Source: Agelaius tricolor (Eukaryota; Chordata; Aves; Passeriformes; Icteridae). Taken from it: a stretch of DNA of 64,000 bases. The DNA lies in the NCBI GenBank assembly GCA_023055355.1, contig JALJCS010000004.1:23939244-24003243 (forward strand). The letters are read 5' to 3'. The notes under the pieces were generated by a model. It saw nothing but the letters and a program-made list of their open reading frames with translations, did not search any database and was not told the DNA's origin. Positions 1-15,100 of this stretch are shown one piece after another; the first letter of the stretch is position 1; each line of letters opens with the position of its first letter. Position numbers and translations under genes: made by a program.

Positions 1-16
1 TAATAAAGAAACTTAC

Positions 17-173
17 TAAATTTTTTTAGAACATCCTTCTTCTCTTCTGTTTTTTCATGGACTGGTTCTTCCACAACTTTAGTTTCTTGTTTAGGCAGAA
101 GATTACTCAGATAGTTCATTGCATTCAGCAGAGCTTCAGTATGCAAATGAACATCTAGAGAAGAAAAGTTCAC
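17..173 (-). CDS. VPS13A: VPS13A exon 29 (residues 1000-1051 plus 1 nt), last exon in window
   Basis: A 157-nt exon encoding [20 protein letters not shown], then YLSNLLP and a charged Lys/Glu-rich linker. Acceptor TTTCAG|GTGA, donor TTTA|GTAAGT. Exon 30 lies beyond the window edge. Confidence 0.95.
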
Positions 174-3100
174 CTGAAAGAAAAATTTTTGTTTATCCAG
201 TATGCCTCTCCTCCCAAATTGAGAAAATTATGTTAAAAAAAAATTATCATACCTTTATTTTCTGTAGAACATTCTGACAGACAGTTTTCAGTTCTGGTCC
301 CTTAATATCAGTCTATTTCACCAAAAATGCACATAAAACAAACAAATCAGAAGTTTGTAAATTCCATTAAAAAAACTTATTTTCAAATCCACTACAACTT
401 AAGATGTAAATTTTTTCTGCTGAAGGAGCAGACAGACCTTGCACATTACACTCAAGATGTTAAAAACGACAATAAGTAAGGAAATAACCTTCAACATCTG
501 GTGCATATTAATGTGATGTTTATGAAAGGCTTACAACTGAAAAGCAAAGCCTACTCTTTCCTAACCTTTGTATATTCCAGAGTGAGAAGATCATCTTCTA
601 CATTATCCAATGTAGTAATTATGTAAACTGGCTTGTCATTATCATCTAAAAAAAAACAAGAAAAAAAAAGAATACAGAAAATTACTTAAAAGAAAAAAAA
701 TTAAAACCTTCTTCATCTATAAACTGCCAGCTAGGCTAATAGCTGTCATTGCTGCTTAATCAAAAACCCTCTTTTGCAGACGTCAAACAATTAAACGTCC
801 ACAATCTACAATCTCTGCAATCATCACCACCAGAACATATTTACCAAAGCACTAATAAGTGGATGAGCTCCTGATTTACTTGCCCTCAGACCCACATTTA
901 AGTAAGGAAACAAATCTTCCTTATTTGACAAAAGCCCTACAGAGCTTTTGAAGACAAATTCACAGTGTTATTTGTGAAAAATTCCTTGACCAGATTATAA
1001 ATACTTACCAATATACTCTGGGCACAGAAGACCAACTTCACGAAGGAAAGCACTCCCAGTCATGTCAAATGTTCTCACTTTAAGTTCAGTGCCTAAGCCC
1101 AAAATATCAAGCTGAAGCACAGGCATCTCAATATCACCAGTAAGACGGCATAATTTAATTAAGACCTAAAAAAAAAACCAAAACACACACCCAAAACCAT
1201 TAAGGGATTATAAGAAACATAAGAACTGCTTCGTTTTTTATACAGGATATAATATATTTACTTACATCTTATTGGTTAATGTCTATTTGTAGATTGATAA
1301 TTATACTCTATACAGTAAATGCCTTGAATAGAAATAAACAATTCAACAAGCAGTACTGGTTGCTGCTATTATAACAAAAACTTCAAACATGCGTGTATGT
1401 AATACCAAAGTAACAGTCACACAAACTATTATTTAAAAAAAAAAATCTGTACAGCACTCAGCAATGTTCAATACAGTCAAAACTAGATTTTCAGTCAGCA
1501 CAAAGTGTTTACTACTTTCACTGGAATTTTTCTGAATTCTCCTACTAAGAGTTAGATTCCCAAGCTAATGTCTGGCAAGAGGATTTACTACATTTTCACC
1601 AATGCATGACAATACTGTTGTAAAATAAATATGTAGCTGGGCTGCTGTATCCAATTTTGACAACCAAACAAATATATGTATTCTTCCTTTCCATGTAATG
1701 CTGTCTACAAATAAGGAAAATCAAAACAAAACTCAGTAAGCGATTTTAAACTTTGAGGATAAAAGAAGTGATTTCTAATAGATTCCCAAATTAATTTTTT
1801 CTTAAAGATTGTAAGTTAGTTGTCATTAGAAAATAAGGTAAAACATAGCATCCTCATTTTAGACTAGTAGTTCTAAATAAGGTCTTGTCATCACGTAAAC
1901 ACTACATTTCAGTTTTATTAGTAGTAAAGGTGTAATATATAGTATGCTAAAAGCTAGCTGTGAGGTGTTGAAGACATTCTGTAAGCCCTAGCATAAAACA
2001 AAATTTGTAAAGTTAACTGAATTGGTATGATTTATTTTTAAAATAAATGTAAAGTAAAATACACTGAGTTTCAGAAATAACAGTGCCATAGTCATGATCA
2101 TCTAATGACAAAGTTAACGATAGTGTTAATAAGTCACCTCTTTTACTAGAACTAATACAGTTAGCAGGGGTTCTTGCATTTGGATAAAGTACTCTTTTTT
2201 CCCCCCTAAGCCTGAAACAGCAAGAATACAGAAAACTCTTCTGTTTTCTGTAATAAAGGTCTTAAATATGAAGGTCTTAATAATGAAGGTCTTACAGATT
2301 TACATGTGTGGACAACAGCATCTGGGAAGAACTAGAACAGAAAAATAAGGTGCTTGTTACAACATAAAATATTAATGAAGTTTTCCCATTGACCACAGCA
2401 GTATCTGGAAAGAATGCCACATGAACCTATTTAGCTAAAACAAAGATGTAATGTGATTTCTGAGACATAGGTAAAGAAAATTCAGTGACAAAGTGAGTTG
2501 GGAAATCAAGTGGATAAACCAAAGCACTTCAGTGATAACAAGGATACAGAAGCACAATTATTCCATATCCAGAGTTTTTATGGAAAAAACTCTGCATAAT
2601 AGTTTCAGGGAAAAATGGGGAATGAGTATCTCTGTGCACATGGAATTATAAACAAAACAAACATGGAAAAAAATACAGTCCTGCTGTGCTTCAGGGAAAT
2701 TTTTAAAAGTAATTTTACCTCAGCTACTTCAAACTTTAGTTGGAAATCTGTCATATTTTTCAGAGATTCCTGTTTGTGTAGGTTTTTTCGCCTTGTACTG
2801 ACAGTCTGCTTGAGGGGGTCAGATGAGACTTCAAAAAATGGCACATCTTCCACAGGACTGCTTAGTGCATCATAAAATTCTTCTTCTGATTCTAAGGATT
2901 AATTCAGAACATCATTACATATGCAGTTTACACAGCCAATATTTTACAGTATTGTGACCTAGTGTTTTTACATCTATAAAAGCTTAAATATACAAGTATC
3001 TAGCTGACAACTAACATTAAATTCTGTTTCCATAACCATCCCAATTCCTGCCTCCATAACTTTACACCACACCTATAGCTGCCTCCATCATGTCATCATA

Positions 3101-6100
3101 AACTTCAGATCTCATTAGCTAATTCCTTTGTCAGCATTCTCTTACTTCTGGCTTTGCAAAAGACAGCACAATCGATGCTTTGTCTTGCTTTTCATGTGAC
3201 CTAACAGCTAAACTCATCTGCTGATCAGACTGCTGTTGACAGTACAGGAGCCATTGCCTCAGTATCAGCCACACTACTTGGGATTTCTTGCAGCTGTAGA
3301 TCTCCCATTTCAGAGAGACTCCTAAGAACTATCAAGCTTTTAATTCACTTTACATTAGTGCAGAAATATAACCAGGATAAATAGATTACACTGTCTTGTG
3401 AAGGTCTTCTTCATCTAAAAACATAAACACTGAAGTATAAGGTAACTGTGGAAGAAATATCCTTCTAAAAAAACTCAACAAATTACATGAAGTATTTTGC
3501 AAAGCTTAAAAACAGCTCTGAGATTTTGGAGAGTAAAGATAGAGAACTAACATAAATCACTTAAAAGGACTGTATAACTGTATATAGATTTAAAATCAGA
3601 CTCGATTCCAATCTAAATCTAGCTATTACTTTCTAAAATTACTTGTTGCCAGCATGCAGTCTCACTTCAGCCTAGTTTTTAAGAACTGAAAGACATGACT
3701 CTACATTTGGACACTTAAAGGAGCTTATATAAAAACAGATAAAGATGCACAAATACATATTTTTACACATTGAATTTAAAGCTATGAAACAGACATAGTA
3801 ACTTTACCAATAATTTTGCTAGTGTTTGCTAACCACAAAAATCATTAACTTCAGAAAGTAGTAGTAGTCTGTTTCTCCAGCTGAGTGTTTTGGCATCACA
3901 AACATAACTGATACTAAAATAATACTGATATGTTTGATTATTTTTCTAATGTAACTACTAGATGAAACATTAGGATCTAGCTAAGCTGTTTTGAACAGCA
4001 AGGAAGTGTTGAACACAACTGGTTCTCCCACAGCCAATCTTCTGCTTTATCCAGTACAAATCAAAATGTTTGTTTATAAAAACAAAGCAGTTTCTAATCG
4101 TTTTATAAAATTCTAATGATTTCCCTACCTTGTAATTTAAACAAATCCACCTAAATAGGAGAGAAATCTTGCACCACAAGAAAATAATTAAAACCATCAT
4201 CAAAGGACTAAGTACATGCTAAAGCTAAAAATTTCGTATTACTACAAATGCCCTGAATGCAGATTTGCAATAACATATGCCGACAAAAATAAACCCACCA
4301 TACCAAATAAAATTTTCCTGCTATACCCTCAGGAAGGGGGTATGACAAAAACAAGAATACAGAATTTTACTGCTGTATATAACAATATATACATATATAT
4401 TGTTATATGTAATATATTGCTACAAGTAGTTGGTACAGCATCAATTATAAGCTAAACAGAATATAACACTACTCAGCCCTCAAGAGCTTGAAACAAAGCC
4501 CCATATCCTTGCTTACAGTAAGAATAATAAATTCAAAGAACTCAAAAACTTCTTGACTTGACCCACTTCTTAAGCAAGACTTTAAAATAGATTATACTAC
4601 CTGACTCAGCAAATGAATGAAGATCCAAAACAGGATACACGCCTTGAGATGAATGTGGTGCTGGAAGCACAGGGGTCAGTGTAGCCTGAAACAGGTGATA
4701 TCATAAAATTTTTTCTTGTATTTATTGGTCATGTTACTGCATGCATATATGCTGCATCCAAGTTTTACAACTTAGGGAAAGTGCAATTTACAACTTAGCT
4801 TAAGTGCAATTCAATAAAATTAAACACATTACTAAAATTATAAGTATGGGGAGAAACGAGACCTAAGATAGGTAGAAGCAGCAGCTTTTGCACTTGCATC
4901 TAACTAGAGAGAACTCACTACAAAACACAGTGAGGATTCAACCTCACAGACCAAAAGATGGTTAGAAATGGCACATGATATGAAAAATCATAAAAGACAA
5001 AACCTAGTCCGTCAAAGGACTACAATAGAGCAACTTCAGAGAACAATAAAGATCAACAGCTCTTTACAAAAATAACACAAGTGCTGGGTGAGGAAAAAAG
5101 AAAAAGAGATACACAAAACATTAGAGCAGACAGGACTACTTTCTATTTCGTAGAATCATAGAAACATTTTGGTTAGAAAAGACCCTTCAGATCACCAAGT
5201 CCAACTATAAACCTAGCACTGCAAGAGACATAGTTTTGTGGCAAGCCACATCTACAAGCCTTTTAAATAGCTGCAGAGATGGTGACTCATCCACTGGGCA
5301 GCCTGCTCCAATGACTGACAATCATTTTGGTGAAAAAATTTTCCTAATATCCTACCTAAACCTCCTCTGAGGCAATCTGATGCCATTTACTCTTATCCTG
5401 GCACTTTTTACTTTGGAGAAAAGACCAGCACCTCAGCCTTTCTCACCTTGAGGAGCCCAAAACTGAGCACAGGATTCAAGGTGAGGCCCCACCAGTGTCA
5501 AGGGACAGGGGGATAATCACTGCCTTGATCCTGTGGCCACGCTATTACTGGTACAGGCCAGGATGTCCTTGGCATTCTGGGCCACCTGGGTACACCACTG
5601 GCTCACGTTCAGCTGCCTATTAACCAGCACCCCCAGTTCCTTATCTGCTAGACAGCTTTCCAGGAACTTCGTCCCCAGCCTGTAGCAGTGCTTGGGGTTG
5701 TTGTGACCCAAGTGTGGAATCTAGCACTTCGCCTCATTGAATTGCACTGCCTCAGACATAAGGGGAAAAAAAACAACTAGTAAAGTACTGAGAGGAGGCC
5801 TCACAGTACTCTTCATCTTTCTCACAAGAGGAAGCAGAGGGGCTGAAACTGATCCCTTCTCTCTGGGAACCAGTGACAGGACTCGAGGGAACAGCATGAA
5901 GGGGTGTCAGGGAGGTTTACACTATGAAAAGATCCCTTTCCAAGAAAGTGGCTGAGCACTAGAACAGCTCCTCAGGGAAGTGGTCACAGCACCAGCCTGA
6001 CAGAGTTCAAAAAGTGTTTAGACAATGCTCTGCAGTATATGGTGTTGAGTCCTAGGGATGGTCCTGTGCAGGGCCAGGAGTTGGACTTCGATGATCCTTG

Positions 6101-9100
6101 TGGGTCCTTTCCAGGCCAGGATAATCTATGATTCTGGGTCTTCAACGGTGAAATGCAGTTAGGCACAACTCGGAGTAGTAACTGAAAATATGTGAAATGC
6201 CACTAGAGTGCACTCTAGAATAGAAATCTTCCACTCCACGTGGTTTCATACATGATAGAATTAAATGCTCTTAGTAAAGGTATCCAAATGATTTAGTTAT
6301 CATCAAGTCTCAGAAAGCAATCTCAGTAATCTAAGTTTGTAAAGAATTCTCACCTGCAAGTTCCACATGCACATGTATTATGGATGTGCCTTGCACAGAG
6401 TATCAAAGTAAGAGAACTGTGCACTATGCCCTTTCTTCTTGAGTGCCTTTGGCTCTGGACTGCACAGTTTAAAACAGCTCTTTCCCTGCACCACCACATC
6501 TTCTCCTCTCCCTTGTTACTGCACTTTTCAAAGCTCAGGCTCAGACAATTATTCACAACACCACAGTATCAAATCAATACATTAGGTACCAAGAAACACT
6601 CATCTTGAATATTGTTTCCAAGGCTACATTTTTCATCTCACACTCAACATTCCCACATCTGCCTCCAGCCTACATAATCTGACTTTATTGAATATACTCA
6701 TGTCTACAAGTATGGGAATCCACAAAATCAGAGGGTTTGGGAAAAGCAAAAAAAAAGCAAAAGGCAGGCCTCAGAGACAGCAGAACTGTGACTGGAGCTA
6801 AGCAGTAGCCATGAGATAGATCAGCAGAAAAAATTATTTAAAAAGTAGAAAAGCAAGGACAAATAGAACAATGGTCTGTGTATTAACACTTGTCTAGAAT
6901 AACTGCCTAAGCTACAGAAAAGTTTATCTGGCAAGATATTAGGAAGTTTTAAGCTTAATAATGGAGCTCTGTGCATTGTGTTTTAAGGTTTACAAGCAGG
7001 TATTGTATTCGAAATAAGCAGGCATTGTTTTAACCAAAGGTACGTGTGCTTATGGTGATTGGATAGAACTACTGTCAATGTGCTTTTGCTTTGTGTGATT
7101 GGTCAAGAAACTTATAAAGTAAGTTGTAACATTAAGTTCTTCGTCTGCTGCCTGGGATGTGAGCTGATGGCATCTTCCCATTCTCATAACCATGTAATGA
7201 GACTGATGCTGAAAACTAAAACAGCCCAAGGCACGTTCCACAGCAGTCCCACCCTGTTTGTGACTTGTACAGAAACCCCCAGCTGGCTATACACAAGTAA
7301 TAAACAGACTAAGTATTTAAGAAATACGTGAAAATGTCTCGTCTGTAACACTTCCACATTCTATGAAAACAAAGAGAAATAAATGAAATTTGACTTCATA
7401 GTACAAATAATGAAAAATGAACTTATACACTGAAGTGTCTTCTTGGACTAAAATGCTGAGTGCAAAAATGTAGAAGGATCTGTTCCAAAATGTCTTCTGT
7501 TTTCACAGCTCAAGAACACTTCCACCACTAACTCAGAATGTAACAAAGAAAACAGCACTCTGACAACAAAGGATTTCACATTCTTTTCAGTTCAGAAATT
7601 ATGGGATGTTAACAAAGTCCAGAAGAATTACAGCTGTAAGGATGAAAACATGGTAGTATACCTGCCACCATCAAAATACAAAATCCACTCAAATTAACCG
7701 AATTTAATACCAGCAATTAAAGTCTGTCATGTTCTGAAGTAAATAGAAGCTTGAGCAGACAGGTTTAAGCCTAAGTTTTGATCTGGATTCACATATAACA
7801 CAAATATATTTATACTTGGTCCATAGTCTTTCCTCACCTCATCTACTATATATCACAACTAATGCACAGGCAATACTAATTACTTCAAGATCACTTAAAA
7901 TACTTCAGACTTAACAGTTAAATTCTATAATTAAATTCAAGTATAGTCAGTGCTATAAAGCAGAGGACAATGTGCATCTTATACATGCAAATTCTATTCT
8001 TGTAAAAGTAAAGTCCCAAAACCTACCCTCAAAAAAAGTTAGTCTGTGATTTGTTGCACAAAACAACAGAGACTAAGGTGGCTTTGGCTGGGTACACTAT
8101 TAGTATACTATTAAGTCAGAATTAGCTAAAATTTTAATGGCACCACTAAAGAGATGGCAAGAACCACATGAAGAAAAATACTCTTCACTGTATATATACT
8201 TTCAATAGAAATGCATGTCGAATTGTTGCATTAACTGTTAATAAATATTATGCTAATATAACCCACAGAAAATACCAAACTGCAGTAACAGCTTTCCAAA
8301 ACAGTGCAGAATAATTTGTACAAAGATGGAAAGATAATTATCAAATAATCTAAAAAAACCCCAAATACAAAGATGACCACTATTTCTGTAGGACCAAGTT
8401 CATGAGTTACTAAATAACAGATTGTTAGAAGTATTTACAAATGACAGAAAAATGGAGAGCAAAATTTTGTCTTTGACTTTTAAAAGAGTTCACATACATT
8501 CTAATAATAGGACTGCTTTACACATATATTAAACATAGCCAGATCACAAAGACTAGTCATGTCAAAAATTAGTAACTGTGAGTTAATTTCCTAGTTTTGT
8601 TAAGAACAGCTCAAAAGGTGAAATATATTTTTCAGGAAAAATAAGAAGGGGACAAACTTCTGTTCTGAAGAATTTATAGAACAGTGACCCAAACCATTTT
8701 CACCAAAGAAAGGGGGTGGTAAAAGAGCAAGAACCACTCTCCAAACTCCTAATTGATACAAGTGCAAGGGAAAACTTCCATCCCTGAGCTATACTGTGCA
8801 AAGGACTTGAAATGAGAAAAGCACTGAGGTCAGCTGAAAAAAAAATGCTACTTTTGCCAGGCAGGCATTGTTTATAAAACAGACAGTGAGTATTTTTTGT
8901 TTGGCTTTTGAAACTCTCATATAACATGACATAATACTTGAACTTCAAAAATTCCAGCATTTTAATGTTTTCTTCACTAAACAAAACAGCTGAACCCAAA
9001 TTCTGCAGCATTATGATACATCTGTAAATTTGAAGGTACAATTAAACTAATCCTCAACAAAACTGAGTATGCTTATTAGTCAAAATTATTATGAACTACT

Positions 9101-12100
9101 AATTAATTCCCATAGTAGTAAAACTCTGAGGGCTTCTATTTTAAATCCAAACACTTGAGAACTATTTCATAATTATGGGCCAAAGTTCACAATAAACTAA
9201 TTAAACAGCAAGAAAATTTTCTACAGCTCTAGAGAAAAAGCTAAATTTTTCAAGAGGCATGAAGTCAACACTTGTTCATCACTTTTTTGTGAACCTTTCA
9301 AAACTGGAATGCTAATATCAAGAAGGTATTTTTCTGATAGTTTTTAATGAAATCTCTTAAAAATCTTACCTCAGTCATTTTTGGAGGAGAACTGGTAGCA
9401 GGTGCACTTTCTGGCTTAGGAATGCTATCAATTAGCTCCAAGATACTTGTCACCTTCTGGTCTGATATTTGGATAGAAAGTAAAGGCAACTGTCCTGACA
9501 GTTTGAACCTGTTTTTAAAGAACCAACGTCAAAAGTTCCACAGTTAATTAATCTTAAAATTATTTCAATCAAACTTCACATTATTTTTGTTCTGAAAAAC
9601 ATGAAAATCTTCTGGGTCCAAAAATCCTTCATCTAACCATTGCATGTATTGTGTGTAGACAAATATATATCTATATATATGCAACTCTTCTGTTGCACAC
9701 AGAAAAGTTCCTTGATCAGCAACTATCCACTTAGTAGTGTAATTTATATTCCATTTGCTACAAAGTCTTGAGGATCAGGACTACAAATAGTACTAATAAC
9801 CACTTCTGGTTTGGTTATGTAAGGCACAGTTTCCTTACAATCAGAAATTGTCCCCTCATGTTCACGCATTTAATTTAATTACTTACAATAAATCACAAAA
9901 CTGAGCTTTTACACAGTCTTTTACAAAGAAAAGGCGGAGGTGTTTTTTGCATGTGAATGTTTAAGGCTCAAAAGATCAAAAAAGGAATACAAAATACTTC
10001 CTAGAACTCATGTATAGTTAAGCGCACTACAGCAGTAGTCTAGATAATAAATAATAATCAAAAGAATAAACATATAGACATGCAGGGTATAAAAGAATAA
10101 AATAACCATCTTTAAAAATTAAAACAGTAAAACATATTTTAAGTGCAATAGAATACAATTTAGCCAAAAAAGAAGTAGAATCACATCAAACATGCACAAT
10201 GAGTTTTGAAAGATTTAAAACACTACTTTGTTTTTCATACAAGTGAGTGTAACAGAAGCAAGCAGAAAATTTGCTCAAAGAACATATTGGTTTTTTTATT
10301 ACAACTTCTAGTTAGAACAGATAAAAAGGTCTGTTCAACAGGTTAACAGGGAGCACCAGATGCATACTGTGTAAGGAACAAGACAAGCTACTTCCTTCCA
10401 CTTTTGATGTGCTTAACTCACACCTGAGTCTTCAAAGTGACATAAAATTTAAAGACTGAAGAAGATGTGAGAATAAAAAGCTCCATATTTTCAACCCATC
10501 TCAGCTAACTTTGATACTATGAGAGTATCTGAAGAAACAGTTTCTGACACTTAAGGAAGCACACAATTGTACATGTTAAACTGTGACAGAAAACAGTCAT
10601 TTTCTTCAGTTTATTAATTTCTTCACATCCTTACCTTACAGGATTAATTCTCAACTACTATTCTAATTCTTAATTACAGTTCTATCAGAGAGAGATTTAG
10701 ACTCTTCCTTTTTTTTTTTTATTTCCTTTTTTTTTTATTTTATTATTATGGAGAGAGTTAAGGTAGATGTGTAACTACCAGGTTTGAAGGACCTCTCCCT
10801 CCTCTGTGCTCCTCATTGTTGGAGGAGCAATAGCAATTAAATATACAATAGCAATTCTCATTTTCATTGCACTTAAACCGCTCAACAAAAATTTGTGTAC
10901 ATTGTCAAGACATTTTTCATAAGTGTCTGTACAACAGACAGCCCATACAGTTAGAAGGAAGGCACTCAGCAGACACAAAGCACACAACTGCAAATAGTCT
11001 GAGCTCTCTACACTGCTCTTTAAACAAAAGCTTTTAAGGTTTGGAAACCTCCATATGGAGAATCAATTACACCCCATTTGTAGAGACTGAGGCACAGAGA
11101 AACTAAGTGCTTCAATTGATGAGGATATCTGTGCAGAAACTTCCTTCAAGTTCAGTCTGGTTGCGTTTAGAAAGAAAGAAATGTTAAAAGAATGCCACCA
11201 TCAAAGCTGCAAATCGGTACATTCCTTCACATTGGAATTTTTATTGTGTTTATAATGAATGCTATTACATAGGATGCTCTTGATATTGCTATCCTAATAC
11301 TTTCTTCATACACCTTCAAAAACCATATGACAGACTCTCAGACACCTCTCCCAGAAAATGGAGGAACCATACAACAGGATAAAACAAATATCAAAAAAAT
11401 ATAAAACCTTACACAGGCTGTAAAACTACAGAATTAGTGCTAGAATCGTATTAGTGCTTCCAAATTTCAAGTAACAGAAACCATAAGGAGCATCCTATTA
11501 CCAGAAATGAAAGAAATGCAGATATTCATATCCAACCAGAATGGAAGTCTATTTTAATGATTTGGAAGTATAAGTAGATGATAACAGAGATGAACAGTGA
11601 AAGTCCTTTGATACAGCAGTCATTACCAAAATTACCTAAATTAGTATTCTCCTCAAGGTAGCAATATAGAAATGTGCCTTTCTAAACAAAGTCAGGACAA
11701 AGCCTAGTAAATTCATTACTGTTTTGAACAACAAAATTGCAAGGAATTCAAATGAGTTCAATGGACACTGAAAGACATAAAATCAAAGAATCAAAAATAG
11801 AAACACCCAATCATCTGCTTTTCAGATGACTAAATATAAAGCAGGGGCCGTCCAAACTAAGAACTAATTTGTAAACATTTACTACATTAAACAACAATTC
11901 TGGTGGTAGGTTTTGCTGTAAAAGTAACATCTTTCGACTCATTTTTCTCAACAGAACTATGCTGTTCTATGCAGGCAGTTCCAAATATTATTTAAAAAAC
12001 TCTGAAAAAATATAATATTGGGCTTACATGACAGTATGCTTATAAAAACTGAAATATAAAGGAACAGATACATGTACATTAATTTTTTTTTAATATATAT

Positions 12101-15100
12101 ATGTAACTGATGTGAGCATAATATTGAACTAAACTATATATTTAACCCTATTCAACTATACTAAAATTTACAGTTTAGGGGATTCTTGCTGACACAAAAG
12201 CTACAGTTAACCTTCATCATTTGTGCCCAATGTGATATAGAGAAAAATTACGCAGGAATTTTCCAGAATCAGTTTGACACATGAACTGCCAAAGTACATA
12301 AGGTAGCCAAGACAGTCAAGACAGGTAGTATTGCAATAATGCAACACGTGTACACATTAAGAGAAGACACCCCTTAATCCAGGTTATACCAGTGTAATTT
12401 TTGAGAGATGTGAATTGCAAACCTACATTAAAATTATGTCATTCTGTTATTATGACCATAGAAATGAAATCTCACTTTCTAACACTCTGTTGACCGTCTT
12501 TAACAGAGAAAAAATAAGGAGGGAAAACATTAAGATGTTTTGTAAGCACCAAAATTCAAAATCTGGCCTCCCAGGTTTCCAGAAGGTGGCAGCATTATAT
12601 CATGCAATCATTGATCGTTATTAACAGTACTAATTATTTTCTTCTGATTGGTACAATTTCTATAACTAACAAGATTTTGCTACACAACCCTAAGTGCAAA
12701 TTCAAGGCATTAACAGCTGTTTCCATAGCAGGTAAACTAACTAGAACAATAAGCCAAATCAAAAGAGAGGGAGTATGACAGCACATTACTTTTCAAAATA
12801 TTTTTGGTATTTATAGAACTGATTTTAAATTCAGATTTTTAGCTCCTTGGTATTTTCAATGAGAACTGAAATGTAACTATTAGGAAGACTGAATTAGAAG
12901 AGGCAGTAATATCTTTAATAAAAATCTTTAAATACTTTAAGCAGACTACTGTAACATTCTATCACCTTTTTGGTATCTGAAAACTTATTTTAATTTATTT
13001 TCTATTTTTCTAGATAAATGTATTTTACTTTCAATATTTAAATATAGCCAATGCAAAAGTGCACAGGTATAACCAGATCCTTATTTTTTCCCCTCAAAAA
13101 AGTAATTTACCATAAAATTTCAAAATTGGGAAAATACATACCTGGGCATTCTTGCATCTGTAACAACCATAGCCCTGCTAAATTCCAGGTTTACATCCAA
13201 GGGCTGCAAGATACACTGAGATGAGTTTTTCAGCTTCCGAGCTTCTCGCCAGTTCTCATCTAGAAGAGCAGAGAAAACCTACTTTAAATACTGAAAGAGA
13301 TTCCTTCTCAGTATACATCACAGAATTCAAGTATCTGATATTAGTACACATTCCTAGAAATTCAGGTGCCAGGATCTCTTTATAGTTCTATCAACAGATG
13401 TATTTACACATCTGAACTTCAGACATACAAGACTAATTTATAATTTCTCCTATACTCATCTTCACAGATACAGCATCCATGGGGTAGACTTTCAAGGACC
13501 CAATTCTTAACATGTGTGGTACTGGGAGTTTAGCCTCTGTATTCGCCCCTGGAGAGTTAAATCATTAAACTGAATTAAACCCAAAAGATTAAGAATTAAA
13601 TTATTAAGACATCTCTGATTATGATTGACTCTATGTTGCTAGTTCCCAAAATACTAAAGTTTCCTTTGATACCTTATTGAAGTAGTTCAATTCTCATCCT
13701 TTCCTTACCCTCAAAAAAATGATCAAACCTACAACTACTTCTGGATTCTGCTTTAAATCTGGAGAAAAGCAAAGGCACTGAAGGAAAATACCATAAACAA
13801 AGTAATGACAGTCTTACACTCACTATGCCACAAATCAAATGAGATGTATTCAACAAAAGGAATTTTATTATGAATTTGCTAAAATTGGAACTGAAGTCCT
13901 AAAGGTATGTTTTGGAAATACATCATATGTTGATAGTACTGAATTTAGAACACTTACATTTGGAGAAGTACATTCCAAAAGATTCTCCACTGCTTCAGCT
14001 ACAAATATGAGGCACAACCACCATCACATTGTATTCAGTCGCATAAAGAAAGATTACTTGCATGAATACTTACCATGTTTGCTGTACAGTAACTGCATAC
14101 TACTGAGCTGGACATCAAAACTGTCATAAGCTCTGGACATTATATCTTCAATAGAGGTTTGTCCTACTTTGATTTTTGATAAATCAGAACGACTTTTGCT
14201 TGCCATCTTAAAATATGTCAAAAAAAAAAGTAAAAATCAATTTCAGAAATATTCAAGGCACTAATTCTACACATACTTGTTCCTACCATAACAAATGATT
14301 CAGTCCTCACTATAGGTCACAGAGTCTTACAACTATCACAGCACAGCAAATATCTAAAATTTCTAGACTGCACCAAAACAAAAACCAGAGTATTAATACC
14401 ATTTCTTCCTCAAAGAAAGGAAGAAAAAGCAAATAAAAATATATTATCTACTATGTACAGAATAATTTTCTTCAATAGGTGACTTACACTCCAAAGTATA
14501 AAATCTCAGACCCTTTTTGATCAGTAGAATAATCGTTCAGAATTTTTATATATAAAATATTACTGCATTAAGCAACTCAGACACATGAAAGGTATTTCTG
14601 AACTCTGTTGAATTCAGTTGTGACACATTAGAGAGGAAAAGATGATTTGGACTGTTCATCACCAATGTCTTTCCTTTAGTCTCAGTAAACAGTCCTTTGA
14701 TTCAGCTTTGGGACACCCATACTTCTTTGGTATTTCACATTTGTATGTACCCTCCCTGATCATCTCTGATGAAATGTGTCTGTCCTCATCCTTATACAAC
14801 TAATAATTTTGGATTCATATTTGGTTTTGTCAAACCCAGGCAATATTCAAAGGAACTAAAAGAGGTATAAAAACTAGCATCTAAGACACAGCATTTATTT
14901 TTCAGTACAGCTGGACTCCAAGTCCACTGTAACTTCTACATTAAAAATAACTTGGAGATGCAAATTCAGAATGACTAAATTAATAACCCTATTTATCTAC
15001 TAAGACATGCCATTTAATTTTACATGCCATTTTTCCTCCTGGGGCTTGATCTTTTCCAGTATGCAACTGAGGGAAAAGATTGTTTGTTTTGTGTTAAACA

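Noticed and set aside
8700..9041. A 113-codon minus-strand frame in intron 23
   Set aside because: No similarity to VPS13 proteins, no proper splice borders, and not needed for the exon 23-24 phase.
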